Shown here in pieces: positions 24,515-33,817 of a stretch of DNA of 45,618 nt (positions are counted from its first letter, which is position 1; each line of letters starts with the position of its first letter). The notes under the pieces were generated by a model. It searched no databases, was not told the DNA's origin, and worked only from the letters and a program-made list of their open reading frames with translations. Origin of the DNA: a virus; the IMG/VR virus record IMGVR_UViG_3300049491_000269, positions 1 to 45,618 of that record; one strand, 5' to 3'. The position numbers and the translations under genes are program-made.

Positions 24515-27500
24515 TGTCTTGGTGGGATGATTTAACTGGGTCTGGGCAAGATGGTTGGTTGACTAATCTTGTAGGACAAAGTCCAGCCGGAGGTGGATTT
24601 GAAAATTGGCTGCGTCCACCAGATCCGGGAATTGCTCTGCCTGATTTTTCGTTGTTGCAACAAGGTGGAGAAAAGTTATCCCACTTAATTACACCTTATC
24701 AGTACGAAAATAATCTTCCCAATAATCCTCTTGGACAACTTCAGCCTGGAAATATTGATTTAACCAATAGACCACAGGTCCAAAATCCAGATGGATCTGT
24801 TTCAACAGTTCGATCTATTGGTGTAAATATCGACGGCCGGGAAGTTCTGATTCCTACTGTCTCGGAAGATGGTAGGATTATGTCTGAAGATGAAGCAATT
24901 AAGCAATATAAAGATACGGGTAGGCAGTTAGGTGTATTTGATAACGTACAGAATTCAAATAGATTTGCTCAACAACTTCATGAACAACAGGCTAATCCTA
25001 GCCCGTTTGCAAATCTATCTGGAGCAATGGATATCTATCACGGCCTGATGAATCCATTTGGAGCTGGAAAACATCTAACAGATACTTTAGCCGGTTCACT
25101 CATGGATCGTGCCCCAGCTCAATTTGAAGCTACAAAACCTGGAAATGAATCTGGACAATTAATTTGGGATGCCCTAAAGAATGCTGATCCCAATACTATT
25201 GGTCTACGGGCCGGCGCCGATGCTTTAGGTTTTCAACCTTTCGTAGATACTTTAGGCCGCGGTGCCGCAGGTATGGCCGCAGATCCTACAACTTATGCTT
25301 TACCTCAAGCACCAGGCGCGCTGTTTGCGCCGGGAATGGCAGAGCAAGCTTTTGAGGGTTTGAAAAAAGGTGGGCAAGAGGGTTGGGCTGAGGCACTTCT
25401 AGGTTTGGGAGGCTTAGCCGCTGTTGGATCTCATTATATTCCGGAACATGGATCTACTACGGTTTCTTCGGAGCTAGTCCGGCCGAAAGCATTTACTCCT
25501 GAAATTGTAAAACCAGAGCCTGAATATATCCGGGCTGGAGGAAGACAGGAAGTTAGGAATTTAACACTTCCTCAAATTCTAGAAACTATTGGCGACGCTA
25601 ATGCGATGCCTGGAGAGAATGGAGCCGGGGAAAAATTCATCTTTTCTCAGGGAGTTCATTATATTATTCCCGATACGCTTGAGGTTTCTCCAGACAAATC
25701 TTTGGTCCAGTCGCTTGGATCTAAAATTGATACTCCTATTGATCCTGTTGGGGATGAGAAACTTTTAAACGCAATCACGGCCCGGGAGTCGGGTAAACCT
25801 TTTGACTATACTAATGCTGAGGGACCAAAAGATAAAGTAGATCTTCCTTATCTTTCCCTTCCTAAAGTAGATCCTAATATTGTTTATCATGGAACTCCCC
25901 ATGACTTCGAGAATTTTGATTTAAGTAAAATTGGAACTGGAGAGGGATCTCAAGCTTTCGGTCATGGATTTTATTTTGCTGAGAATCCTGAAGTTGCTCA
26001 TTCTTATGCAAATCAAATTGCTGGTACAAAAGATAACACTATTGCCCAACTCACAGCCAATGATTACATGAAAATATTTAAGGGTGATAAAGAAAACGCA
26101 ATAAAATCACTCCAAAATGAAATCACTGATCTAAAGAAAAATGATAGTACTAAAGGTTTCTATAATGAGAATATACATAACTTTGAACTAGCGATAGATC
26201 ACATTAAAAACGATACTTATAAATCAACTCCTAACCTTTTAGCATCTGAGATTCCACCTAAAGATCAATTCATAGATTACGATAAACCGATCGGACAGCA
26301 AGATCCAAACATTGAGGCCAAAGTTCCTGGAATCCAGAAAGCACGACGCTTTGAAGATAACTTGACTAAATCAGTTCATGACATTGAAGGCTCTTTACCT
26401 GGAATCAATAAGCTTGGAATTGATATACGCGAATTACAAGATGGAATCAGAGATTATAATTCTGGAAATAAAGATGCATTAGCTGAAGTCGTAGATGAGA
26501 TGGGTAATATTGCTCGTAAGGTTTCTACTGGTCGTTATCCAATGGATATAGCTACCCAAGTAAGGAATCTTCATGAAGGAATCACTCAAGCTTGGACGGC
26601 CGTTCGTCCAGAGGGTAGTGTAAGATCAATTATTGAAGATCGTAATTTTGACACTCAGGAGATGGCTAAAGAGGGCGTCAAGGGAGTTAAGTATTTAGAT
26701 CGTAGTTCACGCGGTAAAGGAGAAGGTACCAGAAATTACGTCGTATTCGATCCTAATGATATCAATGTAATTGGAAAGAAAACAAACGTTCCTAAAGAAG
26801 AGCTAGCAAATTTTGTAAAAGAAATGAAAGACAAATATGGAGAAAAGAATTGGCGTAAGGGAATGGATGGGGGAGAGAAAAAGAGCTTCGAAGAAGCGCA
26901 ATTGAAAGCGATTGAAGCGCCTGCGGCGCCGGTTGAAAACGTTCTACCATTTGAAACTAAAGATACTAGAGAATTTAAAACAGAGTTAAATAAACTTGGC
27001 GAGCAAATTGATAAATCACCACAAGCTTCTTTATTTAGTGGCGATAAATTAATTGCTGATGTCCATAATCCAGAAGGTTGGAAGAAAGCATCTGAAATTA
27101 ATACAGAATGGACTGGTGAAGGTTTAAGTAGAGTTGGTATTTCTATACAAGAAATTCCTGCAATGAAAGATGCGGGAATTATTACTCGTACTCCAGAGGG
27201 TAATTGGAGGATTAATAAACCATTTGATAATGTAACTATACCTAAAAGAACTGCAGAATCATTATTACAATTAACACCAGAAAAGAAAGCACAATTAAAA
27301 GCAGATTTAGAAACTAAATTAGCAGCAGCTAAAGCAGAGAATGCTCGATTAAAAGAAGCAACTTCAACTGGTGGAGAGCCTCCTAATACTGGAGAACTTG
27401 CTACTAATAAAGAAACTCCTAAAGAGCCTCCGGTTCCGCCAAAAGAATTAGCCAGTCTGTCGAAAACTGAGCGAGCCCTCTATTCTACAGAGCGAAATGT

Positions 27501-29202
27501 TGCTAAAGCTAATCCTGAAATTGGGGCTGCAGAAAAGGCTTATAGACTTGAGCACGAGACTAAGGCTTCAGAAGCTATTGGGAAAATTACCGAGGCTACT
27601 CAGGGGATTGATAAGGCGAGTGAACAAAGAATTATCCGGTATATGGATGGTGAGTCGATTGTTCTAAAGCCGAAGGAAATCACCGCTGCAAATAAACTAC
27701 GTAAAGTTCTAGATGAGATTGCAACCGAAGCATCGGATCAAGGCGTTCTTACCGGATATAGGAAGAATTACTTTACCCATATTAATGAGAATTTAGGAGA
27801 GCGTAAAGTAGAGACCTACTTCGGAAAAGATAAAATGGGCGATAAGCCTTATGGATCTCTAGAAAAATCGAGAAAGGGGCCAGACTCCAATATCATTCGA
27901 TCTTTCGATGTATTGAAGCAATATGCCGATAAGGCAACCCGAAGGGTAGCTGAAGCTAAATACCTTGGTAAGGATCTTTCAAACGTTCGAGCTATTGGAG
28001 ATCCTGAGACAGTTAAATATGTAAACAATTATATCAAGCAGATTACCAATCGTGCAGAACGCGCAGGTCCAGTCTCTAAAGCTTTAGGTACGCTTCGTCA
28101 CGTTGCTGCACTTGGAGATTTAACTTTAACTTCGGTTCTCCAAGTCGGTCAAGGCGTACATACTGCGGCTTATACCGGCTTGAGGAGAGCAACTAGCGCA
28201 GCTTTTGAGACTTTAAAGAATTATAAAAAAGCTGATCTTGAGGCTTTAAAGGGCGGAGCTTTATATCCTTCCATTTCCCACGAAGTAGGAATTGCAGTTG
28301 GAAATAAAGGATACATGCATGGAGTCCCAACAGTTGACCGGGCCATGCGAGTTCACGCTTTTATTGCAGGTAGGATGTTGCTAGAAGATGCGAAGAAGGG
28401 TAACGGCTATGCTAAGCGAATGATGACTGAGTTGGGGATTAAGGATCTTAATGCTCCTGAATCAGTTGCTCTTGCTGGCAAGTTGGTTGCCGATAAAACT
28501 CAGCTTCGCTCAGATATTTCCCATTTACCCGCCTGGTTTAAAACTGACGCCGGTAAAATGGCTACCCAATATTTGAACTTCGCCTATGCTAATACCAAAT
28601 TCATGGCCGATATGTTTAAGCATCCAGTCAAGAATATGGGACAGATTAGCCGCTTCGCAGTTTTAGGTGCCATTGCTGGAGAGGGAATTTCCGATTTCAA
28701 AGAAGCTGTTAAATCTCTAGTTCCTGGTAAGTCTGAAGATGATGATGCGTTTCGCCGTATGTTAGATGCCATGAAAGGTGCTGATGACTTTGACGAAAAG
28801 AGCTTCTCGGAAAAATTATTAGCAGCCACTCGAAATAAGAAGATTCCACTAGATTCCCCAGGCTGGAGAATGCTACAAAATCTAGCCGGAATCGGGGCTG
28901 GTACGATTTTCCAAACTTTAGTAGAAAAGGTTTCTCGTGGAGATTACAAATCTATTCCCCTTGGACCGGCCGGAGGTCTAGCGGCAGACGCGGCCGGATC
29001 AATTTATAAAGATGTGAATAAGACGGTCGAAATTGGAGAATTCTCGGGCCGGAATACGGCAAAGACGGTTCTACAGAATCTACCAATTCCATTTGTTTCG
29101 GGGTATAAGGTATCGGACTATCTACTGCCGAAAGAGGGATCAAAGCGTTTCAAAATTGGACCTCCGAAGCTTCATCTTCCTAAGGTGAAGTTTGGGAATT
29201 AA
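24514..29202 (+). CDS. Giant polyvalent virion protein with ART-like domain
   Basis: A 1562-residue protein. Residues about 80-160 form a domain frequent in phage proteins (DLTNRPQVQNPDGSVSTVRS). Residues about 454-755 resemble the ADP-ribosyltransferase domain of polyvalent proteins (ART-PolyVal): VYHGTPHDF with His459, GHGFYFAENPEVAHSYANQ with Tyr487 and Tyr498, and the closing RNYVVFDPNDINVIGK after a helical insert of about 200 residues. A coiled coil lies near 925-955. The last 500 residues are helical and resemble C-terminal regions of large polyvalent phage proteins. It is probably carried in the virion and ejected. The stop overlaps the convergent leftward gene. Confidence 0.7.
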   Translation: MSWWDDLTGSGQDGWLTNLVGQSPAGGGFENWLRPPDPGIALPDFSLLQQGGEKLSHLITPYQYENNLPNNPLGQLQPGNIDLTNRPQVQNPDGSVSTVRSIGVNIDGREVLIPTVSEDGRIMSEDEAIKQYKDTGRQLGVFDNVQNSNRFAQQLHEQQANPSPFANLSGAMDIYHGLMNPFGAGKHLTDTLAGSLMDRAPAQFEATKPGNESGQLIWDALKNADPNTIGLRAGADALGFQPFVDTLGRGAAGMAADPTTYALPQAPGALFAPGMAEQAFEGLKKGGQEGWAEALLGLGGLAAVGSHYIPEHGSTTVSSELVRPKAFTPEIVKPEPEYIRAGGRQEVRNLTLPQILETIGDANAMPGENGAGEKFIFSQGVHYIIPDTLEVSPDKSLVQSLGSKIDTPIDPVGDEKLLNAITARESGKPFDYTNAEGPKDKVDLPYLSLPKVDPNIVYHGTPHDFENFDLSKIGTGEGSQAFGHGFYFAENPEVAHSYANQIAGTKDNTIAQLTANDYMKIFKGDKENAIKSLQNEITDLKKNDSTKGFYNENIHNFELAIDHIKNDTYKSTPNLLASEIPPKDQFIDYDKPIGQQDPNIEAKVPGIQKARRFEDNLTKSVHDIEGSLPGINKLGIDIRELQDGIRDYNSGNKDALAEVVDEMGNIARKVSTGRYPMDIATQVRNLHEGITQAWTAVRPEGSVRSIIEDRNFDTQEMAKEGVKGVKYLDRSSRGKGEGTRNYVVFDPNDINVIGKKTNVPKEELANFVKEMKDKYGEKNWRKGMDGGEKKSFEEAQLKAIEAPAAPVENVLPFETKDTREFKTELNKLGEQIDKSPQASLFSGDKLIADVHNPEGWKKASEINTEWTGEGLSRVGISIQEIPAMKDAGIITRTPEGNWRINKPFDNVTIPKRTAESLLQLTPEKKAQLKADLETKLAAAKAENARLKEATSTGGEPPNTGELATNKETPKEPPVPPKELASLSKTERALYSTERNVAKANPEIGAAEKAYRLEHETKASEAIGKITEATQGIDKASEQRIIRYMDGESIVLKPKEITAANKLRKVLDEIATEASDQGVLTGYRKNYFTHINENLGERKVETYFGKDKMGDKPYGSLEKSRKGPDSNIIRSFDVLKQYADKATRRVAEAKYLGKDLSNVRAIGDPETVKYVNNYIKQITNRAERAGPVSKALGTLRHVAALGDLTLTSVLQVGQGVHTAAYTGLRRATSAAFETLKNYKKADLEALKGGALYPSISHEVGIAVGNKGYMHGVPTVDRAMRVHAFIAGRMLLEDAKKGNGYAKRMMTELGIKDLNAPESVALAGKLVADKTQLRSDISHLPAWFKTDAGKMATQYLNFAYANTKFMADMFKHPVKNMGQISRFAVLGAIAGEGISDFKEAVKSLVPGKSEDDDAFRRMLDAMKGADDFDEKSFSEKLLAATRNKKIPLDSPGWRMLQNLAGIGAGTIFQTLVEKVSRGDYKSIPLGPAGGLAADAAGSIYKDVNKTVEIGEFSGRNTAKTVLQNLPIPFVSGYKVSDYLLPKEGSKRFKIGPPKLHLPKVKFGN

Positions 29203-30383
29203 GACTCCTTCTGCCTCATGTAATTAACAATTGCATCATCAGTCATCTGATAATATCTATGACTACCACTAATATCCATACGAATCACGCCAGCTTGGGT
29301 CAAGGTTTCCACGATCTTTGCTAATTCGTATGTATCGAAATGCGAGTAATTTCGGTTCAACATAGTCTTATGTTCCATTCTATGGTTCTCGGCTCCGATT
29401 AAGCATTGCATAAAATGAACCATAGCTTGACTATTTGCTGCACTACCTACGCCCGCTGTTACTGATCTAATATTTGTAATTAATCCTCTACAAATTTCGA
29501 TGGCGCGTTCCAAACGCGCTTTGGTGAATACTAATTCATCACCCTCGGCTATTGTATTTAGCATAGCGACTTTTAATACAGAATCGGGCATCCTTTTAAA
29601 GATTCCAGTTGTATCTTCTCTAGTTTGTTCCTTGAATTCTCGATCCCAATTTTCAAAGAATACTAAAGTTGAATCTTTATCAAATTTGAATTCCCCTTCC
29701 AGCTTTGATATTCTAATTAATTCTTCTCGTACCTTAGTCACGTCGAAAATCATCTTCGGCTTGCGAAGCAAGGAATTAATCCTATATCTTTCCTTTTCTA
29801 ATATCACCATTGTGCGACCAATAAAGCCGCCTTCTACGTCAACTTGTCTAAGCTTGTCATTAAAGTGTGCAATATTGGTCGCAGTAATCATGGTTACATA
29901 GGGCTTCTTAAGTTTAATCGTTCCACTCTTTAGTCTTTTCGGCCACTCATCTTTGTAGCAGGAATCGTAGAGATCGGTAAGGATGGAAAAAGCTTGCGGA
30001 TTGTCGAGAACGAGAGTGGTAAACTCGTCAGCAACAATGAATGCCTCTGCATTTCCATTACCCTTGGGTACGCCTTTTTCATCGTTTTCCGACGACGCGA
30101 TGTACTCAAGGATTCCCTCTATTGAATTCTGACCAGTAACGATCTTTGTTGAATTTACAGACTCGACCATAAGCCGGGATAAATTAGTCGCATAACTTTT
30201 CGTAATCCCTGGAGGGCCGACTAGCATCACGTAGACATTTGGATAAACGCGATAGAAGTATTTTTCAACATAGACCTGTCGCTTAATAATTGCGCTTATC
30301 GCGGCTAAAGTTGCCCATCGAAGATAACTTCGTGGGGTCTCAACTTCGTCACACATATCAAGAACATGGTCAATGAGATTCAT
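29199..30383 (-). CDS. DUF3987-like replication ATPase / helicase candidate
   Basis: A 394-residue P-loop ATPase. Walker A GPPGITKS is at residues 56-63, Walker B AFIVADEF gives Asp119-Glu120, ITATN is a sensor-like motif, and GGFIGRTMV supplies a plausible arginine finger. The C-terminal winged-helix-like region (DTYELAKIVETLTQAGVIRM) may bind DNA. In phages such DUF3987-like proteins often take the place of a replicative helicase or primase-helicase, which fits the neighbouring polymerase. It is the last leftward gene and shares a TTAA with the convergent stop. Confidence 0.65.
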   Translation of the reverse strand: MNLIDHVLDMCDEVETPRSYLRWATLAAISAIIKRQVYVEKYFYRVYPNVYVMLVGPPGITKSYATNLSRLMVESVNSTKIVTGQNSIEGILEYIASSENDEKGVPKGNGNAEAFIVADEFTTLVLDNPQAFSILTDLYDSCYKDEWPKRLKSGTIKLKKPYVTMITATNIAHFNDKLRQVDVEGGFIGRTMVILEKERYRINSLLRKPKMIFDVTKVREELIRISKLEGEFKFDKDSTLVFFENWDREFKEQTREDTTGIFKRMPDSVLKVAMLNTIAEGDELVFTKARLERAIEICRGLITNIRSVTAGVGSAANSQAMVHFMQCLIGAENHRMEHKTMLNRNYSHFDTYELAKIVETLTQAGVIRMDISGSHRYYQMTDDAIVNYMRQKES

Positions 30384-30523
30384 TTTTTCCTAATCACTGC
30401 TAGCCGACCCAATTGTTTACCTTCGGTACAGTTATAACACTTGGCTTTTTCAAGCCTATCGCATTCCTGTTCAGTACACTCGTAATACCGACCACATTTG
30501 GGGCAAGTATGATCGTGAGTCAT
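30380..30523 (-). CDS. Small zinc-binding protein, 47 aa
   Basis: A short open frame with ATGA coupling to the gene at 29199-30383. It encodes MTHDHTCPKCGRYYECTEQE followed by CDRLEKAKCYNC, giving CPKC, two single cysteines and CYNC, a plausible zinc ribbon. It ends in a basic tail (RLAVIRKK). The conserved spacing and the 4-base overlap with the following gene make it a likely real gene. No function is known. Confidence 0.7.
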   Translation of the reverse strand: MTHDHTCPKCGRYYECTEQECDRLEKAKCYNCTEGKQLGRLAVIRKK

Positions 30524-30537
30524 GCTTTTAATTGTTC

Positions 30538-30756
30538 TCACTTCTTGAATTCCTGAATCGCACGTTTTACTCCAACTTCCTTAACAAGACGGTTCCAATT
30601 GTACATTTCAAGATCCTCACTATTCCACCAAGGGGAAATATGAAACGTCTTAATTACCCAATACTCTAACCAAGGAATCGGTGTTGTCGTTGCGGTTGCT
30701 AAACCGGCCGCAGCGATTACGACTAGTAGCGGGAATCTAATTATTCGGAGGAGCAT
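30538..30756 (-). CDS. Small single-TM protein, 72 aa
   Basis: ATG 30756 is chosen because AGAGGAAAG lies directly upstream; an in-frame upstream start at 30777 has none. Residues about 7-25 (RFPLLVVIAAAGLATATTT) form a membrane segment, followed by a Trp-rich segment (WLEYWVIKTFHISPWW) and a charged tail. It could be a pinholin, membrane anchor or signal-anchored protein. It overlaps the gene at 30737-30928. Confidence 0.5.
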   Translation of the reverse strand: MLLRIIRFPLLVVIAAAGLATATTTPIPWLEYWVIKTFHISPWWNSEDLEMYNWNRLVKEVGVKRAIQEFKK

Positions 30757-30928
30757 CTTTCCTCTTAGCCATATCATTTAAATACTGCATTAATGCAGCT
30801 ACGACTTGGCCGGGTTCTAGGGCTCCTCCAGGGGGAAATAAGAATTCAAATTTAAGTACTTTGTTTTCGTAGGTTCCTACTACGATGGTTGCGATATTGG
30901 ACTTGGGCGGTTCAGGACTTGTACTCAC
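30737..30928 (-). CDS. Hypothetical small protein, 63 aa
   Basis: GTG 30928 is chosen because AAGGAG sits 4 bases upstream. The protein (IATIVVGTYENKVLKFEFLF, GQVVAALMQYLNDMAKRKD) has a beta-hairpin followed by a helix. It overlaps the end of the polymerase gene by 17 bases and the next gene by 20 bases, so it is translationally coupled to both. No family is recognised. Confidence 0.55.
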   Translation of the reverse strand: MSTSPEPPKSNIATIVVGTYENKVLKFEFLFPPGGALEPGQVVAALMQYLNDMAKRKDAPPNN

Positions 30929-33323
30929 GAAGCTCCTTATAATTCTTTCCAATCTTAATTTCGGAAGGGATCACAATTGATCCACGCTTTAATGTACATT
31001 GGCTGAAATCTAGAGGCTTTTCGAACTCCTCTTTAAAAACTTTAGCCACTTCGGGGATCTCCGTCTCTTTAATTCGGACCACGAAAGCATCATGAGACTC
31101 AACTACGAATCTAATACCTTGCAATCTTTCGGCAATTCTTAGACCGGCTTGAGACAAATGATCCTTTACGCTACTCGAAGGAGTAAATGCATAAGCTTCC
31201 CGAAATAATGGATCTCCCCACTTTTCAAAGAATTGCCGCCGCCGGCCAAAGGCATTGACTAACGTTCTATTGTTATGCTGCAATGCAGCTTGAGTTTCAA
31301 GGTGGAAGGTGGATCGAATCTTCGGTGTTCTTGCATGAAAAACATTGAGGATCTCTCCAGCTCTTTTCTCAGAGATTGAAATTGGAATTCCGAACCTCCT
31401 AGCGTTTGCATTGACGTCGAGCATAAGGCGCCGTTTACCTTCTCCATAGTTACCAGCATGTCGACATGTTTTGCCAATAAATCTTTTGTCATCAGTTACG
31501 TTCCCTTCAGACCTCTCGGCCTTACAATTGAAGATCCAACTACTCGTAATTGTATGAATATCTGCCGTATCGAAAAGAATTAGAGTTGCCGCATCACGTG
31601 CAAGTAGGGCAACGACTCTTGCTTCCGCTTGCGAGAGATCGCATTCTAAGAAGACTTCATCTTGGTCACAGACGAATGCTTTTCTAATATCTGCTCCAAT
31701 TGAACCGTGTTTTGTAAGAGTCTGAAATGCTAATCCAAAACCATCAAACGGTCTAACTGGAATGTCACACTTAGAAGTTGAGGACCTTCCAGTTTCTGTT
31801 CCAATGATTCTGTAACTTGTACGCATTCTTCCATCACCGTCGGGAAATGCGCTGAGATAAGTTCCAATAGTTTTTCTGATTCTTCTTGTGTCAATGATAA
31901 GGTTAAGGATTTCTTTCGTCTTGTTGTCTTTCGCGTGGTTGCCGAGGAGTGCGACGAGCGTTTCTTCATTAGTACTACCTCGAATTGGAAGTCCTAAATC
32001 TTTAGTAAGAAGTCCAAATACTTGCTTCGGAGAATTTACGTTTACATCCCAGCCGCAGAGCTCTTCGAGTCTGCCCTGATTCGACTTAAACATTGTCTTG
32101 TATTTAAGAATTAGCTCGGCCCAAACTTTCTCATCTACGGGGAAGCCTTCGGCTTCTAGAGCCATATAGAATTCATGAAGCTTCATTACGTAGTCAAAGA
32201 AGAAAGATTCTAGATTATACTCCTTAAGCTCCGACAGGAGCGAATTAAATACTTCGTAATCGGCACAAACGTCCTTACCATTGTATATGAAAAGCTGCTC
32301 TATTGGAGATTTGCCGTATTGGAATTCCTTTCCTTCATCTTTGTAATATGGCTCTCGTGTATAGACTGAAGTGCAGAACGCAAGCGAAGCTGGAAACTCT
32401 GGATTGACAACTTTCTGCATAAGCATGGTATCGGCATAGAGGCGACGGATATGTAGCCCCATAACCGATTCCATCTTTTGGTCATCGTACTTATAGTTAT
32501 GGCCAATCCAATCGCGGTCTGAAGAAAGAAACTCATCTAGAAGCTTATGCATTTCTGCAAGTTCACGATATGGAATTCTATAATCTGTTTCCTCAATATT
32601 GATTAGCTGGACGCTTACAGCGTAGGATGGAGAAGGAGCGATTCCTAAACATACTGGAATTGATTTTCGACTTTCAATGTCTAGAGCGAATCTACGATGA
32701 TTTTTATAAGTCTGGAGGAAACGGTAAAGTGTAAGAGAGTCCCGAATGATTTGGATATTTCGTTGTGGTACGTTATACTCCCTAACTTTCGACTCTTGCA
32801 CCGCACGGTTAACGTCCAACTGCATGTAAACACGGGTGGAATATTTGAAGGAACCCCCTTCATCTTGATCCGATCCATGAAGTAAGTATGCAGGGTGAAT
32901 TGTCGGTACCACTTTACTCGCTGTTGAGCTAGAATAAAGGATCGATCCTCGGTATTTTGAGATTCCATTCTTTCCTACTAATGCATAAAGAGGAGTATTT
33001 CCTAGAGCCAGGATAACGTTTGGCTTTACCTTCTTAATTACCTCGAAGATTCGGGGGTAAAAATCCGATGGAGTAAATCCTAGCTCTTTCAATCTTGCAA
33101 TCTTATTCTCCGGCGGTCTAATAGTTACTACATTATCTACGTAGACTTCAGACCTGGAGATTCCAGCAGTCTTAAGCATTGAATCTAGAATTGCCCCAGA
33201 TTGTCCAACAAATGGGAGCCCGGCTGATTCTTCTGATTTTCCTGGAGCTTCACCAATCACCATTAATTTAGCATTCTGATCGCCGGATCCAAATACTTGT
33301 TTAAATTTACTCAGGTCGGCCAT
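30912..33323 (-). CDS. Uracil-DNA glycosylase / DNA polymerase A fusion
   Basis: One 803-residue chain. Residues 1-180 are a family-4-like UDG: GEAPGKSEE (24-32), FVGQSG, NVVTIRPPEN and PTIHPAYLL with His143. The four Fe-S cysteines of family 4 are absent. Residues 205-400 are a 3'-5' exonuclease: ALDIE with Asp215 and Glu217, GHNYKYDD, YNGKD. Residues 400-803 are polymerase A: DLSQAEAR (Asp562), RFIGKTCRHAGNYG (614-627) with His622 at the position of E. coli Phe762, and SHDAFVV (His744-Asp745). It is the phage replicase, apparently able to remove uracil. A small gene starts inside its 3' end. Confidence 0.88.
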   Translation of the reverse strand: MADLSKFKQVFGSGDQNAKLMVIGEAPGKSEESAGLPFVGQSGAILDSMLKTAGISRSEVYVDNVVTIRPPENKIARLKELGFTPSDFYPRIFEVIKKVKPNVILALGNTPLYALVGKNGISKYRGSILYSSSTASKVVPTIHPAYLLHGSDQDEGGSFKYSTRVYMQLDVNRAVQESKVREYNVPQRNIQIIRDSLTLYRFLQTYKNHRRFALDIESRKSIPVCLGIAPSPSYAVSVQLINIEETDYRIPYRELAEMHKLLDEFLSSDRDWIGHNYKYDDQKMESVMGLHIRRLYADTMLMQKVVNPEFPASLAFCTSVYTREPYYKDEGKEFQYGKSPIEQLFIYNGKDVCADYEVFNSLLSELKEYNLESFFFDYVMKLHEFYMALEAEGFPVDEKVWAELILKYKTMFKSNQGRLEELCGWDVNVNSPKQVFGLLTKDLGLPIRGSTNEETLVALLGNHAKDNKTKEILNLIIDTRRIRKTIGTYLSAFPDGDGRMRTSYRIIGTETGRSSTSKCDIPVRPFDGFGLAFQTLTKHGSIGADIRKAFVCDQDEVFLECDLSQAEARVVALLARDAATLILFDTADIHTITSSWIFNCKAERSEGNVTDDKRFIGKTCRHAGNYGEGKRRLMLDVNANARRFGIPISISEKRAGEILNVFHARTPKIRSTFHLETQAALQHNNRTLVNAFGRRRQFFEKWGDPLFREAYAFTPSSSVKDHLSQAGLRIAERLQGIRFVVESHDAFVVRIKETEIPEVAKVFKEEFEKPLDFSQCTLKRGSIVIPSEIKIGKNYKELREYKS

Positions 33324-33471
33324 TAGATTCTAGTCTCCTACGGAGAAGTTCTTCACTGATTTCTTTTTGTTTATCATCTGGAAGGACGAATGCTACAAGG
33401 AGAAATTCAAGAGTAACGGTTGTAAGATCTTTAATTTCCTTCTCTCCGTATGGACCGAATCCTAGTTTCAT
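33307..33471 (-). CDS. Hypothetical small protein, 54 aa
   Basis: A tightly coupled short frame: its ATG overlaps the upstream stop as ATGA and its end overlaps the polymerase start by 17 bases. Residues 1-30 (MKLGFGPYGEKEIKDLTTVT and LEFLLVAFVL) are followed by a charged helix (DDKQKEISEELLRRRLESN). It is probably a helical small protein. The coupling on both sides supports that it is translated. Confidence 0.55.
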   Translation of the reverse strand: MKLGFGPYGEKEIKDLTTVTLEFLLVAFVLPDDKQKEISEELLRRRLESNGRPE

Positions 33472-33638
33472 TTCTTTTTCTTAACTTCCTTGGTTTGTTC
33501 ACCAAACTTCTTTTCCCTAAATTCTCGATCCTTCGGAATCTTGATTTTAATTGTATGCTTACTACAAAGGTTTCGGGCTGGACGCCGAGTCCAGGTTGAA
33601 TTCTTGCAGTCTTTAAAGACGCATTTGATCTTCTTCAT
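33468..33638 (-). CDS. Small C3H zinc-finger-like protein, 56 aa
   Basis: GAGGA precedes the ATG. The N-terminus MKKIKCVFKDCKNSTWTRRP followed by ARNLCSKH gives Cys6, Cys11, Cys25 and His28, a CCCH-type zinc site, and the C-terminus is strongly basic (KKFGEQTKEVKKKK). Start and stop overlap the neighbours as TAATG and ATGA. Zinc-dependent RNA or DNA binding is likely; the target is unknown. Confidence 0.6.
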   Translation of the reverse strand: MKKIKCVFKDCKNSTWTRRPARNLCSKHTIKIKIPKDREFREKKFGEQTKEVKKKK

Positions 33639-33817
33639 TATCGATTCCTCTTTCTAGATTGCTTCGCAATCGTATTTTTCGAACGTCGTTTCTTGTTTCG
33701 CTTAACTGCGAGCTTGCCAATCTTTGTCCAAGTGTTATTTGAACGCTTATCCTTGGCCCGGATTAGACCGTTAGCAATTAAATCGTCAGTCTTGATTTTC
33801 GATTTGATTCTTTTCAT
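33638..33817 (-). CDS. Small basic protein, 59 aa
   Basis: AAGGAGG lies 7 bases before the ATG. About 20 of the 59 residues are Lys or Arg (KRIKSKIKTDDLIANGLIRA, VKRNKKRRSKNTIAKQSRKR), with no acidic tail, so it should bind nucleic acid. It is coupled to the zinc-finger-like gene by TAATG and to the deaminase gene by ATGA. No homologous family is recognised. Confidence 0.65.
   Translation of the reverse strand: MKRIKSKIKTDDLIANGLIRAKDKRSNNTWTKIGKLAVKRNKKRRSKNTIAKQSRKRNR

Noticed and set aside
29500-29901. 133-residue plus-strand frame opposite the DUF3987-like gene
   Set aside because: It is antisense to a gene with intact Walker motifs, and has no recognisable features of its own.
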